Origin: Peptococcaceae bacterium BRH_c4a
Lineage (GTDB): Bacteria > Bacillota > Desulfotomaculia > Desulfotomaculales > Desulfocucumaceae
Reading direction: 5' to 3'
Assembly: GCA_000961585.1 (NCBI GenBank)
Contig: LADN01000032.1
Span: 1-35,502 of the forward strand
Length of the DNA: 35,502 nt
Each line of letters opens with the position of its first letter. The first letter of the stretch is position 1. A model generated the notes under the pieces. It had not been told where the DNA came from, did not search any database, and worked only from the letters and a program-made list of their open reading frames with translations. Shown one piece after another: positions 8,062 to 16,893 of this stretch. Position numbers and translations under genes: made by a program.

Positions 8062-9798
8062 ATGTCTGACTCAGGGAAGATTAAGGAAAAAAGGAAACTT
8101 TGGGAGGAAAAGGTGTTGGATCCGGCCCTGAAAAGGTTCAGGCTGGATAAGAGTCCCTCTGGTTTTTACACCCCTGCGGACATAGAGGGGTTTGATTTCA
8201 TCAGGAAGGTCGGTTTTCCGGGAGAGTATCCCTTTACAGCCGGCATATATCCAACGCTTCCCTATGCCGTGGTGGGCACCAAGGGATCGCTGCCTTCGGC
8301 CAAGGGGCTGGTGAGGGCGGCCCGCTATTCCGGTTACGGAACGCCGGAGGACACCAGGGATTATTATAAAATGATGCAGTCCCAGGGCCTGCGGGGGGGG
8401 CCCAACCTGGCCATGGACCTGCCCACCCAGTGCGGTTATGATTCGGATAATCCCATGGTGCGCGGGGAAGTGGGCAAGGTGGGTGTCAGTATAGATACAT
8501 TGAGGGACTTTGAGGTGATCTACGAAAGCTATACAGGCAGCCTGGATCTGGATAAGATTGCCTCCAATTTTACAATCAATGCGCCTTCAAATATGATCAT
8601 CGCCTTTTATGCGGCCCTGGCCGAAAAGAGGGGTATTCCCATGGATAAGCTCAGGGCCACTCCTCAGAATGACATCTTGAAGGAGTTTGTGGCCCGGGGC
8701 ACTTATATTTTCCCGCCGCGACATTCCATGCGCATGTTCAGGGACAGTGCGGTATTTTTTGCCAGGCATATGCCCAATGTAAACATTACCAGCATCGGCG
8801 GCTACCATATAAGAGAGGCCGGCGCCACCCGCAACCAGGATCTGGCGTTCAGCATGGCCATCGGCGCCGCTTATCTGGAGGAGGGTGTCAGGGCCGGGCT
8901 GGACATAGATTCCTTTGCGCCCAAGTTTACCTTCAACGCTTTTGGGGGCAGTATGGAGCTGTTTAAGGAGGTCGCCCTCCAAAGGGCCGCCCGTCGGATG
9001 TGGGCCAGGATTCTGAAAGAAAGGTTCAATGCCAGGGATCCTCGCAGCATGCTGATCCGCCAGCCTATGGGCGCCCACATCGGCTGTTCCAGCACCACCC
9101 TCCAGCGTCCCCTCAACAACTTAACCCGGGGGGTTATCGGCGGCATTGCCTCGGCCTTAAGCGGATCCCCGCCCATGGCCTTTCCTCCCTACGACGAGCC
9201 CCTGGGCCTGGGCTGGAGCCTGGAGGCTTCGCAACTGTCCGAAGACGCCGGCAGGATCATACAGTACGAGGCCAGGCTGACCGATGTCGTCGACCCGCTG
9301 GCCGGTTCTTACTATATTGAACACTTAACCGACCAGATCGAGGAGGAGGCGTGGAAGGAACTGGAGAAAATAGAAAACATGGGAGGGGCCGTGGCCGCCA
9401 TCGAAAACGGCTACATGCAGCGCAAAGTGGCCATGAGCGCCCATGAACGCCAGAAGAGGATTGAAAGCGGCGAGGAATTGGTGGTGGGGGTAAACTGCTT
9501 TACGGATGAAAGTGAACTGGAGGTCTTGACCGGAAGGTTGATCCCGCATCCTTACGATGAGGCAAAGAGGGAGCAGGCCGAGGAGCAGCAGATAGCCAGC
9601 CTGACCGGGTTGAAGCGCTCGCGGGACAACCGCCTGGTGGCCGACCTCCTTCGCGAATTGAAGCTCAAGGCCGGAAAAGAAGAGGAAAACCTTATTCCCA
9701 TCTTTATTGAATGCGCCAAGGCATACGTCAGCGAACAGGAAATGTGCGATGTATTGAGGGAAGTTTTCGGAGAGTATAAGGAGGAGGCGGCGTTCTGA
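8062..9798 (+). CDS. B12-dependent acyl-CoA mutase, large subunit (divergent)
   Basis: Catalytic subunit, 578 residues, of the methylmalonyl-CoA mutase family, which performs 1,2 carbon-skeleton rearrangements. The core is intact: DLPTQCGYDSDNP (119-131), QNDILKEFVAR (202-212) and GGYHIREAGAT (246-256). Arg212 and His249 are spaced exactly as Arg207 and His244 in the Propionibacterium enzyme, where Arg207 holds the substrate carboxylate. The usual TRG...YRGRxWTxRQYAGF segment is replaced by a longer, unrelated-looking stretch (59-93), and the usual SLHTNSxDEALGLP is PPMAFPPYDEPLGLG here. The substrate is therefore probably a carboxylated acyl-CoA with a larger side chain, such as alkylsuccinyl-CoA, rather than methylmalonyl-CoA. 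ATG 8062 has GGAGG 9 nt upstream. The B12-binding subunit and MeaB follow. Confidence 0.92.
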   Translation: MSDSGKIKEKRKLWEEKVLDPALKRFRLDKSPSGFYTPADIEGFDFIRKVGFPGEYPFTAGIYPTLPYAVVGTKGSLPSAKGLVRAARYSGYGTPEDTRDYYKMMQSQGLRGGPNLAMDLPTQCGYDSDNPMVRGEVGKVGVSIDTLRDFEVIYESYTGSLDLDKIASNFTINAPSNMIIAFYAALAEKRGIPMDKLRATPQNDILKEFVARGTYIFPPRHSMRMFRDSAVFFARHMPNVNITSIGGYHIREAGATRNQDLAFSMAIGAAYLEEGVRAGLDIDSFAPKFTFNAFGGSMELFKEVALQRAARRMWARILKERFNARDPRSMLIRQPMGAHIGCSSTTLQRPLNNLTRGVIGGIASALSGSPPMAFPPYDEPLGLGWSLEASQLSEDAGRIIQYEARLTDVVDPLAGSYYIEHLTDQIEEEAWKELEKIENMGGAVAAIENGYMQRKVAMSAHERQKRIESGEELVVGVNCFTDESELEVLTGRLIPHPYDEAKREQAEEQQIASLTGLKRSRDNRLVADLLRELKLKAGKEEENLIPIFIECAKAYVSEQEMCDVLREVFGEYKEEAAF

Positions 9799-9853
9799 AC
9801 AGCCGGCAGGTTGGGACAACACCCGGAAGCATTATTTAGGGAGGTAGCTGATC

Positions 9854-10261
9854 TTGGAAAAGAAAAGACCGATTAAAGTATTGGTGGCAAAGCCCGGGCT
9901 GGACGGGCACGACCGCGGCGCAAAGGTTGTGGCTTTGGGTCTGCGGGATGAAGGCATGGAAGTGATTTACAGCGGGTTGAGGCAAACTCCGGAAAAAATA
10001 GTGCAGACCGCCATCCAGGAAGACGTGGACGTCATCGGCCTGAGCTGTCTGTCCGGGGCGCACAACCGCCTTTTTCCGGAAATAACCAGCCGGTTGAAGG
10101 AAAAAAAGATGGAAAACGTCATGGTCATAGCCGGCGGGCACATACCGGAGAAGGACATTGCTTTCCTGCGGGAAAATGGGATAAGCGCCGTATTCGGCCA
10201 TGGGACTCCTGTCAAGAGCATCGCCGAGTATATCCGGCAAAATATTGCTTTTAATCTGTAA
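9854..10261 (+). CDS. B12-binding small subunit of acyl-CoA mutase
   Basis: A 135-residue cobalamin-binding domain that partners the preceding catalytic subunit. The base-off, His-on B12 signature is complete: DGHDRG near residue 17 supplies the lower cobalt ligand, followed by the GLSCLSGAH and VIAGGHIP segments of the Rossmann-like fold. In the classic mutase the two parts are fused or carried on a longer subunit; separate small subunits of about this length are common in Firmicutes and archaea. The start is TTG with GGGAGG 9 nt upstream. MeaB begins about 100 bp later. Confidence 0.95.
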   Translation: MEKKRPIKVLVAKPGLDGHDRGAKVVALGLRDEGMEVIYSGLRQTPEKIVQTAIQEDVDVIGLSCLSGAHNRLFPEITSRLKEKKMENVMVIAGGHIPEKDIAFLRENGISAVFGHGTPVKSIAEYIRQNIAFNL

Positions 10262-10360
10262 CAACCATCCGGACGGGACGTTATTTTATGAAGAAATGAG
10301 GGATCAACAATAAAACCGGGAAGCATCGAGCGGGAACGGCGGCTGCGGGAGGACGAACTG

Positions 10361-11302
10361 GTGGGCAGGCTGCTTGAAGGCAGCGAAATAGCCCTGGCCA
10401 AGCTGATCACCTTAGTTGAAAACAACCCTGCCGGGATGACCGGCGTAATGCCCATGATCCAGCACCGCCTGGGCAAGGCCTTTTGTATAGGACTTACCGG
10501 GCCTCCCGGGGCCGGTAAGAGCAGCCTGGCCAGCCAGGTCATAAAGGCGCTGCGTTCAGCGGGCGCAAAGGTGGGCGTCATTGCCGTGGATCCCACCAGT
10601 CCTTTCACCGGGGGCGCGCTTTTGGGCGACCGGGTGCGTATGCAGGATCACTATCTCGATCCCGGCGTGTTTATACGCAGCATGGCCACCCGCGGCAGCC
10701 TGGGCGGACTGGCCCGGGCCACCAAGGATGTGATCAAGCTGATGGATGTTTTCGGCTTTGATTATGTTCTGGTGGAGACCGTGGGGGTCGGCCAGACCGA
10801 ACTGGACATTATGCAGACCACCGATATAACAGTGGTGGTGCTGGTGCCCGAAGGAGGAGACGGCGTTCAGGCCATGAAGGCCGGATTGATGGAAATAGGC
10901 GATATTTTTGTAATTAACAAGTCGGATCGTCCCGGCGCAGACAGCATGGCCGTACAGTTGCAGGGGGTGCTGCAGATGAACCCCAGGTATGCGTCGGCAA
11001 TGCCGCCGGTTATGCTTACCCAGGGGACGGACGGCAAAGGGGTGGCCGAACTGGTTGAGGCGGTCCGGGCGAGGCAGGCGATCCTGGGTGATACGGACTT
11101 GGAGGAGCGGCGCCGGGAAAAAAGGAACCTGGAGTTTGAGGAAATTTTGAAGTGGGCAGTGGTAGAGGAATGGAAGGGCCTGGCAGGCTCTGACGAAAAG
11201 CTGAAAGATCGGCTGTCCGAGGTCGTGGAAGGCAGTAAAGATCCTTATACGATGCTCAGGGAGATTTTCCCCTACGGCTGTATCAGGCCGCTGACTGATT
11301 AA
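10361..11302 (+). CDS. meaB: MeaB/ArgK-family GTPase, mutase chaperone
   Basis: A 313-residue G3E GTPase of the MeaB/ArgK group, which loads and protects adenosylcobalamin in acyl-CoA mutases. The P-loop is GPPGAGKSS, followed by the conserved VIAVDPTSPFTGGALLGDRVRM block, VLVETVGVGQTE (switch region) and NKSD (guanine specificity). GTG 10361 has GGGAGG 9 nt upstream. An in-frame extension reaching back toward 10310 shows no ordinary start codon. Its place right after the two mutase subunits shows that it serves this mutase. Confidence 0.95.
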   Translation: MGRLLEGSEIALAKLITLVENNPAGMTGVMPMIQHRLGKAFCIGLTGPPGAGKSSLASQVIKALRSAGAKVGVIAVDPTSPFTGGALLGDRVRMQDHYLDPGVFIRSMATRGSLGGLARATKDVIKLMDVFGFDYVLVETVGVGQTELDIMQTTDITVVVLVPEGGDGVQAMKAGLMEIGDIFVINKSDRPGADSMAVQLQGVLQMNPRYASAMPPVMLTQGTDGKGVAELVEAVRARQAILGDTDLEERRREKRNLEFEEILKWAVVEEWKGLAGSDEKLKDRLSEVVEGSKDPYTMLREIFPYGCIRPLTD

Positions 11303-11316
11303 TCCGGAGGGTTTTT

Positions 11317-12108
11317 ATGGCTGATGAGATTACAAAAGAAGAACGGGGAAATGTCTGCACCCTGACCATCAACCGCCCGGAGAGGCGCAACGCTCTCGAC
11401 CGGGCGGCTCTGCTGGACCTGGGAGACACTTTGAACCGGCTGCGGGACCAGGATCGGCCGTCGGTGGTGGTCCTCCGAGGGGCGGGGGTAGACGCCTTCT
11501 GCGCCGGAGGGGACCTGACTGGAGCGGTTAAAGTGAACGAAGGGGAAATGCGCCGCTTCATCGAGGCGCTGGATTACTGTCTAAGAAGCCTGGTTGACTA
11601 CCCCGCGCCGGTTATAGCCATGATTTACGGCTGTGCGGTGGGGGCGGGCCTGGATCTGGCGGTGATTGCAGACTTCCGCCTGGCCGCTGGAAATGCCTTT
11701 TTCGGAGCCAATCTGGTGAAGCTGGGGCGGATATATTATTACACCTCCGCCTTGAGGCTGATCAACCTGGTGGGATGGGGTCCGGCCAGGGAGATGCTTT
11801 TAACCGGCGGGCTGATTGATGTGCACAGGGCCAGGGAGGTTGGCCTGGTCAACCGTGTATTCCCGGTGGAGCAACTGGACCGGGAAACCCACGCCCTGGC
11901 CCGGGAACTGGCCGAAGAAAACAGTTATCCGGCGGTGCTGGGCACCAAGGCCATGTTTAGGAAATTAATGGATAATCAGGTGTTGAACCCGGAGCTGGAA
12001 GCCGAACTGAAGGCCATCATGGAAGACGTGAACAGACACCGGGACGCCCGGGAAGGACCCCGTTCATTCCTGGAAAAGCGCAGGCCGGTTTTCAGAGATG
12101 ACGGCTGA
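11317..12108 (+). CDS. Crotonase-fold protein, YgfG-like decarboxylase candidate
   Basis: Crotonase superfamily protein of 263 residues. The two glutamates that hydrate enoyl-CoA are missing: the positions hold Asp113 (AGLDLA) and Leu133 (NLVKLG), while the enoyl-CoA hydratase at 31765 keeps both. The segment KLGRIYYYTSALRL puts Tyr140 where E. coli methylmalonyl-CoA decarboxylase (YgfG/ScpB) has its active-site Tyr in NLGVPYN. The gene order mutase, MeaB, crotonase also mirrors the E. coli sbm-argK-ygfG operon. The likely reaction is decarboxylation of the alkylmalonyl-CoA made by the mutase; this is inference from residues and order. A non-catalytic or isomerase role cannot be excluded. The start is ATG after GGAGGG. 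Confidence 0.85.
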   Translation: MADEITKEERGNVCTLTINRPERRNALDRAALLDLGDTLNRLRDQDRPSVVVLRGAGVDAFCAGGDLTGAVKVNEGEMRRFIEALDYCLRSLVDYPAPVIAMIYGCAVGAGLDLAVIADFRLAAGNAFFGANLVKLGRIYYYTSALRLINLVGWGPAREMLLTGGLIDVHRAREVGLVNRVFPVEQLDRETHALARELAEENSYPAVLGTKAMFRKLMDNQVLNPELEAELKAIMEDVNRHRDAREGPRSFLEKRRPVFRDDG

Positions 12109-12138
12109 AAATACGGGGGATAACAGGGGGATGGATCT

Positions 12139-14013
12139 ATGACTCAGGATTATGACTTTCGCTACCGGATTATACGGGCGGGTGATGCGGAAACTTCCGG
12201 CGGTGACCGTCCCGCCGAAATGATCAAAAAGCTGTGGCGGAGCCTGCTGGATGTGGCTATTCCCTGTGCGGGCGGTGAAGAGATAAAAATTGACGGTTTC
12301 AAGCTTTTAAACAACCGGGATGTGCTTCATGGAATATTTGACGTGGTCAGCCGGTCCGGAACGAGCCGGGCGGCGGACCGGGGGGAAGAGGTCATACCCC
12401 GCCGGGAAGGTTCGCCGTGCTTCCAGAATATTCACAGCACCGCGCTTTACGAGCCCAGGATCCACCTGATCAAGCAGTTGCTGGAGACCGTCCTGGCCTT
12501 GGTGGATTTGGAAAAGGACGGCTCAACGGTTGATATAGACGGGTTCCGTTTGAAAAACCCCGGTCACTGGACGGTTCCTTCCGCCTGCGACCCGGCGGAG
12601 ATCTTTGAATACGCCGGGTCCCGCTGCAATTGCGACTGTGTTTTTTGCTACCTCAAGGGGGAGCCGTCTCTTCCGTCCCTTGATTTCCCCCGCCGGACGG
12701 CTGCGGAAGAGATGGAAGAAATCAGAACCAGATTGAAATATTTTTCCCCTCAGATGAAAAGGAGCTTGTTTCCGGGGCCGGGCAGCACCTGTGAAGTACT
12801 GGCCCATCCTCACATACTGGAGGTGCTTGCTGAGCTGCGCCTGAAGACCGGCAGTCCCTTCCGGCTGATCACCAACGGCGCGTCGCTGGCGCCGGAGATG
12901 ATCAGCGCACTGGCCGGTCTGGCCCCGGTTTATCTGGATGTTTCGCTGAACAGCGCCTCTCCTTTGCGCAGACAGAGGCTGATGAGGGACAGGAAGCCGG
13001 AGGTGGCCATAAACGCGCTGCCCTTGCTCAAGTCGGCCCGAATACCGTACTCGGTTGTAATTGTGCCGTGGCCGCTGGAATCGGAGGAGGAAATGCTGGC
13101 CGACCTGGAGGGTACGGTGGCCTATGCGGCGGAACACGGCGCTCACCTGGTGCAGGTCAGCCTGCCGGGGTACTCCAGGTATTTTTCCCGCGGCGGGATT
13201 TTTGAGCGGGATTCGCTGTGGCGGTCGCTGGTCTCCCGGGTGCGGGAACTCAGAAAGAAATATCGTTACCCCATCGTGGTTATGCCGGGCATATTTGAGG
13301 AGTTTGTTTCCAGGCCGGTGAAAAACGCCCCCGAGGTAATCGGGGTGATCAAAAATTCTCCCGCGCACTTTGCCGGTGTAAGGCCAGGGGACATAATCGG
13401 CAGCATCGGGGGTCTTGTTGTCCGCAATAGGCCCCAGGCCCGTGACATCCTTTCCATCTTTCAACAGAGCGACACCAAGGGCTTGAATATGGCTGTGCGC
13501 AGGGAAGACCGGGATCTGACCCTGGCTGTAGACCTTGAACAGTGGACCTACCCTTATTCCCAGGTGACCGACACCCACCTGGGGGTGGTTTTTATGGGCA
13601 CCGGCCTCAGGGTCGGCTATTTGGAGCGGCTGAAAGAACTGATTGCGGATCACCGGGCCAAGGAGGTGCTGTTTCTTTCTTCCGCCCTGGTCAAGCCTGT
13701 TTTTGAACAGCTTTTGCGCCAGTCCTTTCTTTTTGCCGGCGGTCAGGTCAGCGTTCAGGTGGCTGTGCCCGAAAACAGGTTTTTCGGAGGGAATATTTTT
13801 ATGGGGGATCTGCTGCTGGTGGAGGACTTCATTGACTGCATAAACGAATATGTACAAAAAAGGAAGAGGAAACCGGATCTGGTGGTGATACCTTCTTCTC
13901 CTTTTAATTTAAGCGGGTGGGGCAGGGATCTTTCCGGAAGATGCCACCTCGATATAGAAAGGACAGTGGGCATTCCGGTAGAGGTCTTGCCGTGTCAAAC
14001 CATATACGACTGA
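12139..14013 (+). CDS. Radical SAM protein with PDZ and DUF512-like domains
   Basis: A 624-residue protein. Residues 1-155 are unrecognised. The radical SAM cluster motif CX3CX2C is at Cys163, Cys167 and Cys170, followed by a barrel (about 160-390) with LITNGASL and VYLDVSLNSASP strands. A PDZ-like domain spans about 395-460 (SPAHFAGVRPGDIIGSIGG). The C-terminal part carries NRFFGGNIFMGDLL near 546-559, resembling the N-x-FFG...GLL hallmark of DUF512. In the DUF512 radical SAM proteins I know, the PDZ domain comes first, so the order here is unusual. Function is unknown; it could modify a protein or cofactor of the mutase or carboxyltransferase, or repair one. It lies between the YgfG-like protein and the carboxyltransferase in one operon. 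Confidence 0.8.
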   Translation: MTQDYDFRYRIIRAGDAETSGGDRPAEMIKKLWRSLLDVAIPCAGGEEIKIDGFKLLNNRDVLHGIFDVVSRSGTSRAADRGEEVIPRREGSPCFQNIHSTALYEPRIHLIKQLLETVLALVDLEKDGSTVDIDGFRLKNPGHWTVPSACDPAEIFEYAGSRCNCDCVFCYLKGEPSLPSLDFPRRTAAEEMEEIRTRLKYFSPQMKRSLFPGPGSTCEVLAHPHILEVLAELRLKTGSPFRLITNGASLAPEMISALAGLAPVYLDVSLNSASPLRRQRLMRDRKPEVAINALPLLKSARIPYSVVIVPWPLESEEEMLADLEGTVAYAAEHGAHLVQVSLPGYSRYFSRGGIFERDSLWRSLVSRVRELRKKYRYPIVVMPGIFEEFVSRPVKNAPEVIGVIKNSPAHFAGVRPGDIIGSIGGLVVRNRPQARDILSIFQQSDTKGLNMAVRREDRDLTLAVDLEQWTYPYSQVTDTHLGVVFMGTGLRVGYLERLKELIADHRAKEVLFLSSALVKPVFEQLLRQSFLFAGGQVSVQVAVPENRFFGGNIFMGDLLLVEDFIDCINEYVQKRKRKPDLVVIPSSPFNLSGWGRDLSGRCHLDIERTVGIPVEVLPCQTIYD

Positions 14014-14059
14014 CACCGGGCGTTTTGGCGGAAAAACTAAAAGCGGAGGTATTAATTGT

Positions 14060-15628
14060 ATGGAAGAGTTTGCAAAGGAGAGGATTGAACAGCTCAGGGA
14101 GGTTAAGTCCAGGGCGCTGCTGGGGGGCGGTGAGGATAAGCTGGCCCAGAGGAGCGCCAAAGGTAAACTTAATGCCCGGGAGAGGATTGACCGGCTTTTG
14201 GATAAAGGCAGTTTTGAAGAGTTTAACATGTTGGTGGGACACCTTGACAAAGCGCCCGGCGACGGGCTGGTGGCTGGCTACGGAAAAATTAACGGCCGGA
14301 TGGTCTGCGTCTATTCCCAGGATCCCACCGTCAAGGGCGGTTCCATCGGCGCTATCCACGGCTACAAAATGTACCGGACGGTGGAGAGGGCATTGGATGT
14401 GCAGGTGCCTTTCATCGGGCTGCACGATTCTCCCGGCGCCCGCACGCCCAAGCCCGAAGAGGGAGGCGGCGCCCTGGGCGTCGGCTCCATTGGTGACAAG
14501 AACGGCGGGTCGATCTTTTTCCCGAACACCCAGGCCTCGGGGGTGATACCGCAGATTTCCGCTATTATGGGCAATTGCGCCGGCATATCGGTTTATTCCC
14601 CGGCGCTGACCGACTTCATCTTTATGGTGGACGGGGCAAGCCATATGTATATCACCGGCCCCAGGATAGTTAAGTCTGTGCTGGGTGAAGAAATCACCGA
14701 CGATGAACTGGGCGGCGCCGCAATGCATTGCAGCGTGTCCGGAGTGGCCGATCTGAGGACGGAAAGCGAGGATGCCTGCCTGCAGAAAATCAGAGACCTG
14801 TTGGGCTACCTCCCCTCCAACCACAATGACGCGCCGCCCCGGGTTGATCTCGGTGACGACCCTGACCGCCTGGAGGACGGCCTGGCCGGGATTGTGCCCT
14901 CCAATCCCTATTTTGCCTACGACATGCACAAGGTGATTTACTTGCTGGTGGACAAGGGAATATTTTATGAAGTTAAACCGGAGTTTGCGCCCGAGATGGT
15001 TGTCGGTTTCGGCCGAATGAACGGCAGATCCGTCGGTATAGTGGCCAATCAGCCGATGCACCGGGCCGGCAGCCTTACTGCGGACAGCTCGGTAAAGCAA
15101 GCCCGTTTCATCCGCTTCTGTGATTCTTTTAACATACCCATCGTCCTGCTGGTGGATACTCCGGCCTATATGCCCGGCAGGCAGCAGGAGCACGCAGGCA
15201 TTATACGCCACGGGGCCAAGGTTCTTTATGCCCTGTGCGAGGCCACTGTGCCCCGCATAGCCGTGGTGCTGCGCAAGGCTTACGGTGGCGGAAATTTGGG
15301 TATGGGCATCATTCCCGGTTTGGGCACCGACATCATTTATTTCTGGCCGACGGTGGAAATGGGTGTGCTGGGGGCCAGACAGTCGGTGGAGCTCTTTTAC
15401 GGAAGAGAGATCATGAACGCCGAAAACTCCGAAGAGTTCAGGGATCGCAAACTGAAAGAATTCATGGAGAAGTACGCCAATCCACTGTATGAGATCAACA
15501 ATAACTGGTATATCGACGACATTATTGAGCCCAGGGAGACCAGGCGCGCCCTGATCAAGGGTTTTGAAATGCTGTCCAGCAAGAAGATGATCCGTAGTCC
15601 CAAGAGGCACGGCAATATTCCCCTGTAG
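14060..15628 (+). CDS. Acyl-CoA carboxyltransferase subunit (PccB/MmdA-like)
   Basis: A 522-residue carboxyltransferase of the propionyl-CoA carboxylase beta / methylmalonyl-CoA decarboxylase alpha family. The N-terminal LNARERIDRLLDKGSFEE signature and the two crotonase-type halves are present, with GDGLVAGYGKINGR in the first and YGGGNLGMG in the second. It moves CO2 between an acyl-CoA and biotin. No biotin carboxylase, biotin carrier or membrane decarboxylase subunit is in the window, so partners must be elsewhere. Next to the mutase it could remove the carboxyl group of an alkylmalonyl-CoA and pass it to another acceptor, conserving energy, or act on the propionyl-CoA released during fumarate regeneration. 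ATG 14060 follows GGAGG. Confidence 0.93.
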   Translation: MEEFAKERIEQLREVKSRALLGGGEDKLAQRSAKGKLNARERIDRLLDKGSFEEFNMLVGHLDKAPGDGLVAGYGKINGRMVCVYSQDPTVKGGSIGAIHGYKMYRTVERALDVQVPFIGLHDSPGARTPKPEEGGGALGVGSIGDKNGGSIFFPNTQASGVIPQISAIMGNCAGISVYSPALTDFIFMVDGASHMYITGPRIVKSVLGEEITDDELGGAAMHCSVSGVADLRTESEDACLQKIRDLLGYLPSNHNDAPPRVDLGDDPDRLEDGLAGIVPSNPYFAYDMHKVIYLLVDKGIFYEVKPEFAPEMVVGFGRMNGRSVGIVANQPMHRAGSLTADSSVKQARFIRFCDSFNIPIVLLVDTPAYMPGRQQEHAGIIRHGAKVLYALCEATVPRIAVVLRKAYGGGNLGMGIIPGLGTDIIYFWPTVEMGVLGARQSVELFYGREIMNAENSEEFRDRKLKEFMEKYANPLYEINNNWYIDDIIEPRETRRALIKGFEMLSSKKMIRSPKRHGNIPL

Positions 15629-15676
15629 CCAGCAACGGCATGATAGACGGAGAATAACTTGCAGGAGGAAAAGAAA

Positions 15677-16885
15677 GTGATTTCAACATCGGCAGCCGAA
15701 CATCGGGCTAGGTGGACGGCTCTGGGAGTTTTTACGACGGTATACATGCTGGCTGGTTTTATAGGTATGAGCGCGGCCCCCCTGGCGCCCTTTATTCAGG
15801 AGGAACTGGGTTTGAGCAGGGCGGAACTGGGAATGTTTATCTCCATGCTGTATCTGGGGTCGATTTTTACCGGCTATATGGCCGGGTGGCTGTCGGATCG
15901 CTGGAGCATTCATAAAACCCTGGTTATAGGGCTGATGCTGGAAGCGACCCTGATCGGCGGCGTTTGGAAGGTAAGTTTATTCCCTGCGATGCTGGCTTTG
16001 GTTTTTCTGGCCGGCTTCGGCTATGGGGCCGTCAATCCGGTTACCAGCAAGGGTGTGATGATCTGGTTTCCTCCCCACCGCAGGGCTGGCGCCATGGCCA
16101 TAAAGCAGACGGGCTTTACCGCAGGCAGCATGATGGCCTCGGTGGCGCTGCCGGTCCTGGCTGAGTCGACCGGCTGGCGGTGGAGCGTGCTGGCCTCCTC
16201 GGTTTTGGTTTTGATTTTCGGGGTGGCGTGTTACTTTGCCTATCCCGCCGCTTACGAGGGCGGCAGGGTAGTGGCCTCAGCGGCTGCGGTGAAGCGGCAG
16301 ACGTCAGAAAACGCCTGGACCGGCGTGGTGGTGGTCTGGAGCCTGATTGGCCTTTTTTTCGCCGCTTTGCAGGGGGCTGGTACGGCCTATATGGCCGTGT
16401 TCATGGTCGAGCGGTTTTCTTACAGCGCTGTTGCGGCCGGCGTTTTTCTTGCAGTCGCCCAGGGCAGCGGCGCCCTTGGGCGCTTATTGTGGGGGTGGGC
16501 CAGTGACCGCTGGTTTAAAGACAACAGGAAAACAGAATTTGTGATTATCGGTTTTTTAGCCGCTGCCATGAGTGTCTTGTGGGGGCTTTTGCCGCAAAAT
16601 ACTCCTCATTTTTTTATCGGGGTTCTGGCGGGTGTATTCGGCTTTACCGCCATCGGCTACAATGCCATTTTTTTTACTCTGGTCGGTGAAGCGGCGGGAC
16701 CGGAAAAGGCCGGCCAGGCCACCGGCCTGTCTATCACCATCGGCTACCTCGGCATAATAGCCGGACCTCCGGTTTTCGGGATGATTGCCGATAAAACAGG
16801 CGATTATTCCATGTCGTGGATGGTGTACGGCGCGGCACTGGCTCTTGCCAACTGCTTTGCCCTGATCTATTTCCGAAAAAAATAG
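15677..16885 (+). CDS. MFS transporter
   Basis: Major facilitator superfamily permease of about 402 residues with roughly twelve hydrophobic segments. The loop 2-3 signature appears as GYMAGWLSDRW, and a related LGRLLWGWASDRW repeat marks the second half, as expected from the internal duplication of the family. It resembles the oxalate/formate-antiporter-like group of carboxylate carriers, but the substrate cannot be assigned; a dicarboxylate or hydrocarbon-derived acid would fit. GTG 15677 is preferred because AGGAGG lies 9 nt upstream; TTG 15659 overlaps that ribosome site. It is the last intact gene of operon 1. Confidence 0.88.
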   Translation: MISTSAAEHRARWTALGVFTTVYMLAGFIGMSAAPLAPFIQEELGLSRAELGMFISMLYLGSIFTGYMAGWLSDRWSIHKTLVIGLMLEATLIGGVWKVSLFPAMLALVFLAGFGYGAVNPVTSKGVMIWFPPHRRAGAMAIKQTGFTAGSMMASVALPVLAESTGWRWSVLASSVLVLIFGVACYFAYPAAYEGGRVVASAAAVKRQTSENAWTGVVVVWSLIGLFFAALQGAGTAYMAVFMVERFSYSAVAAGVFLAVAQGSGALGRLLWGWASDRWFKDNRKTEFVIIGFLAAAMSVLWGLLPQNTPHFFIGVLAGVFGFTAIGYNAIFFTLVGEAAGPEKAGQATGLSITIGYLGIIAGPPVFGMIADKTGDYSMSWMVYGAALALANCFALIYFRKK

Positions 16886-16893
16886 GAGCTTAG

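Noticed and set aside
12523-13857. 444-codon open frame on the minus strand
   Set aside because: It is antisense to the radical SAM protein, without a motif or ribosome site.
13904-15610. 568-codon open frame on the minus strand
   Set aside because: It is antisense to the well-supported carboxyltransferase gene, shows no recognisable domain and has low-complexity His/Gly-rich composition typical of shadow frames in GC-rich coding DNA.
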